Below are positions 60,203 through 64,000 of a stretch of DNA of 64,000 nucleotides, piece after piece; positions within the stretch are counted from its first letter, which is position 1; every line of letters begins with the position of its first letter. Source of the DNA: JASHVB01 sp963780805 (GTDB lineage: Bacteria > Pseudomonadota > Alphaproteobacteria > Acetobacterales > Acetobacteraceae). A model generated the notes under the pieces. That model saw only the letters and a list, made by a program, of their open reading frames with translations. It had not been told where the DNA came from and did no database searches. Where the stretch lies: positions 137,322 to 201,321 of the forward strand of contig CAWADP010000013.1 of assembly GCA_963780805.1 (NCBI GenBank), written 5' to 3'. Both the position numbers and the translations under genes were made by a program.

Positions 60203-60403
60203 GCCGTACAGTAAGATCAGGCGATGTGCGGCACTCATTGCGATTGCAAAAATCGAACCATCAGCATCGACAGTACGGACCCAGGATGGTTATGTTACCG
60301 GTATGACGAGGGAAGCTTTGAAGTGCGTGCCTTGAATGATGCTTACGGTCCACTCCCGCCGTTATCGCCGCACCGCCCGCACTTGCTGTCTGACAGGATA
60401 AAG

Positions 60404-60431
60404 GTATGCTGGTTCGGGGAAATTGTCATAC
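60404..60431 (+). promoter_or_regulatory. NikR operator (nik box)
   Basis: GTATGC (60404-60409), exactly 16 bp, then TCATAC (60426-60431) matches the E. coli NikR consensus GTATGA-N16-TCATAC with one mismatch. It overlaps a candidate -10 (TATGCT, 60405-60410) with TTGCTG 16 bp upstream. The site ends 30 bp before the nikR start and should give nickel-dependent repression of nikR and the permease. Confidence 0.87.
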
Positions 60432-60461
60432 TCCCTGTCCCACCGCACAGGAACCAGCACC

Positions 60462-60929
60462 GTGGAGCGGATCACCATCAGCGTGTCCGATGACTTTGCC
60501 GCCGAATTGGCCACGTTCATGGCAGACAATCACTACGATAACCGGTCGGAGGCCGTTCGCGATCTTGCCCGGCTGGGCCTTGCGCGGGCGCGTCACGATC
60601 CCGGCATGGCCGGGGATTGCGTCGCGACCCTCTCGTATGTCTTTGGCCATCATGCGCGTGAATTGCCGAAGCGCCTGACGGACGCGCAGCACGCGCATCA
60701 CGATATTCATGTAGCCACGATGCACGTCCATCTCGATCACGACAATTGCCTCGAAGTGGCGGTCCTGCGCGGCCGGACCGCGGCGGTCATGGATTTCGCG
60801 AGGTCAGTCATCGCCGAGCGCGGCGTCACGCACGGCCAGGTCAGTCTCGTGCCGGTCAGCATCGATACAACTGCGCACCGCCACGCCAGCGAATCGCACA
60901 GGCACGTTCACGCGCATCCTAGACATTAG
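60462..60929 (+). CDS. nikR: nickel-responsive regulator NikR
   Basis: The 155-residue protein has an N-terminal ribbon-helix-helix (VERITISVSDDFAAELATFM, NHYDNRSEAVRDLARLGLAR) and the ACT-like metal domain. High-affinity nickel ligands are in place: His77, His88 and His90 (ATMHVHLDHDNC) and Cys96, matching E. coli H76/H87/H89/C95. A histidine-rich tail (TAHRHASESHRHVHAHPRH) may bind extra metal. GTG 60462 is chosen: it gives the standard start and lies just after the NikR box. It is followed 26 bp later by a nickel permease. Confidence 0.95.
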   Translation: MERITISVSDDFAAELATFMADNHYDNRSEAVRDLARLGLARARHDPGMAGDCVATLSYVFGHHARELPKRLTDAQHAHHDIHVATMHVHLDHDNCLEVAVLRGRTAAVMDFARSVIAERGVTHGQVSLVPVSIDTTAHRHASESHRHVHAHPRH

Positions 60930-60955
60930 CTGCACCGATAACCGGGGCTCCATCA

Positions 60956-62005
60956 TTGAATCTGTTGTGCGATAAAGGCAGCAACGTGCGCGGCAGGATA
61001 GCCGGCATGTATATCGTGCTGATCGCCGCCAACATCGGCGCCTGGCTCTGGGCGTTGGTGGCCTTCCGCGACTATCCGATCCTGCTGGGAACAGCGGCGC
61101 TCGCTTATACGTTTGGGCTGCGCCACGCCTTCGATGCCGACCACATCGCCGCCATCGACAACGTGACCCGCAAGCTCATGCAGGAAGGCAAGCGTCCCGT
61201 CGCAGTGGGATTCTTCTTCGCGCTTGGACATTCCACCATTGTCGTGGCGCTCTCCATCGCCATCGCGATCACGGCAACCACCCTGAAAGCCGACTTCAGC
61301 GGCTTCACCAGCATCGGCGGCATCATCGGGACACTGCTGTCGGCATGTTTCCTGTTCGCGATCGCCGCCGCGAACATCCTGGTGTTTTTCTCGATCTACC
61401 GGACCTTCCGGATCGCACGGACCGGCGGGCGCTTTGTCGAGGAAGACCTCGATCTCGCATTGTCCAACCGGGGATTGCTCGGCCGCCTCTTTCGCCGCTT
61501 CTTCCGACTGGTCGAGCGCAGTTGGCACATGTATCCATTAGGCGTCTTGTTCGGCCTCGGTTTCGATACCGCAACGGAAGTGGGACTGCTGGGAATTTCC
61601 GCGACGCAGGCCGCCCGAGGGATGTCGATCTGGTCGATCATGGTTTTCCCCGCGCTGTTCACGGCCGGAATGTCCCTGATGGATTCCAGCGACAGCATCC
61701 TGATGCTCGGCGCCTATGGTTGGGCTTTCGCCAAGCCGATCCGCAAGCTCTACTACAACCTGACTATCACCGCGGTGTCCGTCATTGTGGCGGTGGTCGT
61801 GGGCGGTCTTGAAGCGCTCAACCTCATCGGCGACCAGTTGGGCCTGACCGGCGGCAGCGGATTCTGGGGCGCGATCGGCGCGATCAACGACAATTTCGGC
61901 ATCCTCGGCTACGCCATTGTCGGGATTTTCGTTGTCAGTTGGCTGATCTCCTTCGCCATATACCGGATCAAGAGGTACGACAAAATCGAAGTCGCCGGCG
62001 GATAG
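60956..62005 (+). CDS. nickel/cobalt permease, NiCoT (HoxN/NixA) family
   Basis: The 349-residue, eight-helix secondary transporter imports Ni2+ (or Co2+). Signatures are RHAFDADHIAAIDNVTR, FFALGHSTIVV, LGFDTATEVGLLG and FTAGMSLMDSSDS. It is in one unit with nikR under a NikR box, so nickel is the likely substrate. The start TTG 60956 is uncertain; GTG 60986 and ATG 61007 are in frame. No nickel enzyme (urease, hydrogenase) is seen in the window. Confidence 0.93.
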   Translation: MNLLCDKGSNVRGRIAGMYIVLIAANIGAWLWALVAFRDYPILLGTAALAYTFGLRHAFDADHIAAIDNVTRKLMQEGKRPVAVGFFFALGHSTIVVALSIAIAITATTLKADFSGFTSIGGIIGTLLSACFLFAIAAANILVFFSIYRTFRIARTGGRFVEEDLDLALSNRGLLGRLFRRFFRLVERSWHMYPLGVLFGLGFDTATEVGLLGISATQAARGMSIWSIMVFPALFTAGMSLMDSSDSILMLGAYGWAFAKPIRKLYYNLTITAVSVIVAVVVGGLEALNLIGDQLGLTGGSGFWGAIGAINDNFGILGYAIVGIFVVSWLISFAIYRIKRYDKIEVAGG

Positions 62006-62033
62006 CTTCGCGACGGCATTGACCGCGGTTGCA

Positions 62034-62133
62034 CGCACCCTTCCCTCAAGGGGAGGGAGCGCTCTTTCCCCTTCCGATCCCCATTTCGTTCAAGGCGAGT
62101 CGGCCGCCAGGCCGGTGGTCAACGCGCAATGAC
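62034..62133. mobile_element. truncated MITE-like element (right half)
   Basis: The last 75 bp resemble the right half of the elements at 26012-26258 and 43793-43995: CATTTCGTTCAAGGCGAGTC, GGCCAGGCCGGTGGTCAACGC-like and a degraded CGCAATGACG end. The left half with its TGTCATTGCG end is missing. Confidence 0.7.
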
Positions 62134-62245
62134 GCGAAGCTCGACGACCGCAGTCAAATACAACGGCCATCACAGCACCGGGGATTTGCCGCGCGACGGC
62201 GCCGACGCAGCCGCCCCTCCCTTACGGGAGGGACAGCCGCACGAC

Positions 62246-63418
62246 CTACCTCTCCAGGCACATCGCAACGCCCATGCCGCCGCCGATGCACAGCGTCGCC
62301 AGTCCCTTCTTCGCGTCGCGCTTCTGCATCTCGTGCAGCAGCGTCACCAGCACCCGCGCGCCGGATGCGCCGATCGGATGGCCGATCGCGATCGCGCCGC
62401 CGTTCACGTTCACCTTGGAAGTGTCCCAGCCGAGGTCCTTGTTCACCGCCAGCGCCTGCGCCGCGAAGGCCTCGTTCGCCTCCACCAGGTCCAGGTCGTC
62501 CGGCTTCCACCCGGCGCGCGCCAGCACCTTGCGGGTCGAGGGGATCGGCCCGGTGCCCATCACCGCCGGATCGACGCCCGCCGTGGCGAACGCCGCGATC
62601 CGCGCCAGCGGCTTCAGCCCGCGCTTCGCCGCCTCGGCGCCGCTCATCAGCACCAGCGCCGCCCCGCCGTCGTTGATCCCCGACGCGTTGGCCGCCGTCA
62701 CCGTCCCGTCCTTGCTGAACGCCGGCCGCAGCTTTGCCATCGTCTCGAGGCTGGCATCATGGCGGATGTATTCGTCGTCGCTGACGATCGTGTCGCCGCG
62801 CCGGCCCTTGATCGTCACCGGCACGATCTCGTCCTTGAACCGCCCGGACTTCTGCGCTGCGCTCGCCTTCTGCTGCGACTTCAGAGCGAATTCGTCCTGC
62901 TGCTCGCGGGTGATCTGGTACTTGGTCGCCACGTTCTCCGCCGTGGTGCCCATGTGGTAGCCGTGGAACGCGTCCCACAGCCCGTCCTTCAGCATCGTGT
63001 CGATGAACTCCAGCCCGCCCATCTTCTGACCGTTGCGCAGATGCGCGGCGTGCTGCGACAGGCTCATGCTTTCCATGCCACCCGCGACCACGACGTTGCT
63101 CTCGCCGGTGCGGATCTGCTGGGCGGCCAGCGCCACGGCGCGCAGGCCGGAGCCGCAAACCTGGTTGATCCCGAAGGCGGTCGCGCTGTCCGGCACACCG
63201 GCGGCGCGCGCCGCCTGGCGGGCGGGGTTCTGGCCCTCGCCGGCTGCCAGCACCTGGCCCAGGATCACTTCGTCGACGTCCGCGGGGGCCACCCCGGCGC
63301 GTTCCAGCACACCCTGCAGCGCAATGGCGCCCAGCGTATGCGCGGGCACCGTGCCCAACGTACCGTTGAAGCTGCCGACTGGCGTGCGGGCGGCGGCGAC
63401 GATGACGATGTCGTCCAT
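62246..63418 (-). CDS. phaA: acetyl-CoA C-acetyltransferase
   Basis: The 390-residue thiolase joins two acetyl-CoA into acetoacetyl-CoA. The active-site cysteine is in INQVCGSGLRAVAL, the histidine in NVNGGAIAIGHPIGASGARV, and the second cysteine in LCIGGGMGVAMCLER. The start MDDIVIVAAARTPVGSFNGT is standard. With phaB 4 kb downstream on the same strand it probably serves polyhydroxybutyrate formation; biosynthetic versus degradative direction is not visible in sequence. Confidence 0.94.
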   Translation of the reverse strand: MDDIVIVAAARTPVGSFNGTLGTVPAHTLGAIALQGVLERAGVAPADVDEVILGQVLAAGEGQNPARQAARAAGVPDSATAFGINQVCGSGLRAVALAAQQIRTGESNVVVAGGMESMSLSQHAAHLRNGQKMGGLEFIDTMLKDGLWDAFHGYHMGTTAENVATKYQITREQQDEFALKSQQKASAAQKSGRFKDEIVPVTIKGRRGDTIVSDDEYIRHDASLETMAKLRPAFSKDGTVTAANASGINDGGAALVLMSGAEAAKRGLKPLARIAAFATAGVDPAVMGTGPIPSTRKVLARAGWKPDDLDLVEANEAFAAQALAVNKDLGWDTSKVNVNGGAIAIGHPIGASGARVLVTLLHEMQKRDAKKGLATLCIGGGMGVAMCLER

Positions 63419-63528
63419 GACCGGTCTCTCCCATTCCCAAAGGGGGCGATCCTACGCCCCCCAGGGGAAGTGCGAAAGCGGCGCTGCAACGACAAGGGCC
63501 GGCCGACGCAGGGCCGGCCCGCGCGGCG

Positions 63529-64000
63529 CTATTGCACCAGCGCCGTATTGTAGGTCGTGCCGCTCGTTGTGGTCGTGGTGGTGGACGTGGTGCTCGGTGT
63601 GCTCTCGAAGCTGAGGGCATTCAACGTGCCGCAGCTACTGTTCACGTAGGTCGAGCCGGTGACGACGATGTTCCCGGCGATCAGCTCGAAGCATGAGGTG
63701 CTGGACGCGCCCATGCCATTCGAACCCTGCGATTCGAACGTCCCGTTCGGGAAATACACCACCCCCGTGACCAGGAATTGCGGGTTGCCCGAGAAGCTGA
63801 TGACCGGCGTGAAAGCGTTGCCGCCGTAGATGCCGATATCGCTGCCCGATCCGGCCAGCACGACGCCCGCGATCTGCCATGGACCGGCCGTGCTCGGGCT
63901 GGGGTTGACGGTCGAACTCGGCGCGCTGAGGTTGAAGTTGAACGTGTTGGAGCCAACGAACTGCCCGGTCACGAAGATCGTCTCGCCACCCGTGGTGCTG
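63529..64000 (-). CDS. TadE/TadG-like pilus-associated protein, C-terminal part
   Basis: The minus-strand frame is open to the right window edge and gives about 156 C-terminal residues: IFVTGQFVGSNTFNFNLS, VISFSGNPQFLVTGVVYFPN, SSTSCFELIAGNIVVTGSTY, VNSSCGTLNALSFES and a Thr/Ser-rich tail (STTSTTTTTTSGTTYNTALV). A string of beta-strands with a paired SCFELIAG and SSCG is typical of the C-terminus of TadG-like proteins of Flp/Tad pilus systems. Family naming is moderate; the N-terminus lies outside the window. Confidence 0.6.
   Translation of the reverse strand, partial: STTGGETIFVTGQFVGSNTFNFNLSAPSSTVNPSPSTAGPWQIAGVVLAGSGSDIGIYGGNAFTPVISFSGNPQFLVTGVVYFPNGTFESQGSNGMGASSTSCFELIAGNIVVTGSTYVNSSCGTLNALSFESTPSTTSTTTTTTSGTTYNTALVQ

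Noticed and set aside
60224..60493. Frame MCGTHCDCKNRTISIDSTDP upstream of nikR
   Set aside because: It crosses the nikR promoter and NikR box and has no recognised domain.

Overview
The window is GC-rich DNA with dense, mostly chromosomal-type genes. The content points to an alphaproteobacterium, most likely Rhodospirillales/Acetobacteraceae: hemC divergent from tsaD with hemB next door, a SAM-II riboswitch in front of metZ, SoxR with a single target promoter, NikR with a NiCoT permease, and the polyhydroxybutyrate genes phaA and phaB. The family assignment is an inference from gene content. No rRNA, tRNA or CRISPR array was recognised.

Layout. 0-2.6 kb: LysR fragment, a frameshifted alpha/beta hydrolase and a DUF1097 membrane protein. 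2.7-6.1 kb: heme and tRNA-modification block (hemC, tsaD, hemB). 6.4-11.7 kb: Nudix, universal stress protein and a two-component pair, mixed with gene debris (Na/Pi cotransporter and DHA2 exporter remnants). 12-17 kb: a secreted animal-type heme peroxidase with RTX tail, a secreted BBE-type FAD oxidase and a ClpP-fold secreted protein. 17-23.4 kb: acyl-CoA dehydrogenase, small regulators and a sugar ABC importer lacking its ATPase. 23.6-26 kb: a membrane-tethered pseudokinase coupled to a small membrane protein. 26-33 kb: NIPSNAP, a SoxR-controlled SDR/QueA-like operon, soxR and two MFS transporters. 33-43.7 kb: mutL, riboswitch-metZ, IS4 debris, SDR, apaG, folE, acyl-CoA ligase and glyQ. 44-47.5 kb: two branched-chain-type ABC ATPases and a MarR / beta-propeller / MoaD module. 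47.6-55.7 kb: ACC deaminase, an LLM oxidoreductase and a five-gene oligopeptide-type ABC importer. 56-64 kb: TauD-like dioxygenase, phaB, HAD phosphatase, DUF2332 protein, nikR-NiCoT, phaA and the C-terminus of a TadG-like protein.

Two features cut across the window. First, many gene junctions carry palindromic elements. One family has ends reading TGTCATTGCG...CGCAATGACA, from small 66-110 bp hairpins to 200-250 bp MITE-like forms; others have unrelated arms. Second, short tandem repeats (12-22 bp, most often 15 bp) occur between genes and inside coding sequences, including the start of tsaD and the middle of the acyl-CoA dehydrogenase. At least five otherwise well-preserved genes are broken by an apparent single-base frameshift, so either indel errors in the assembly or real gene decay must be considered.

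The best-supported regulatory circuits are: a SoxR box inside a 19-bp promoter spacer driving SDR-queA-like; a NikR box (GTATGC-N16-TCATAC) in front of nikR-NiCoT; a SAM-II aptamer in front of metZ; and a perfect 12-bp palindrome between the MarR gene and the propeller-MoaD operon.
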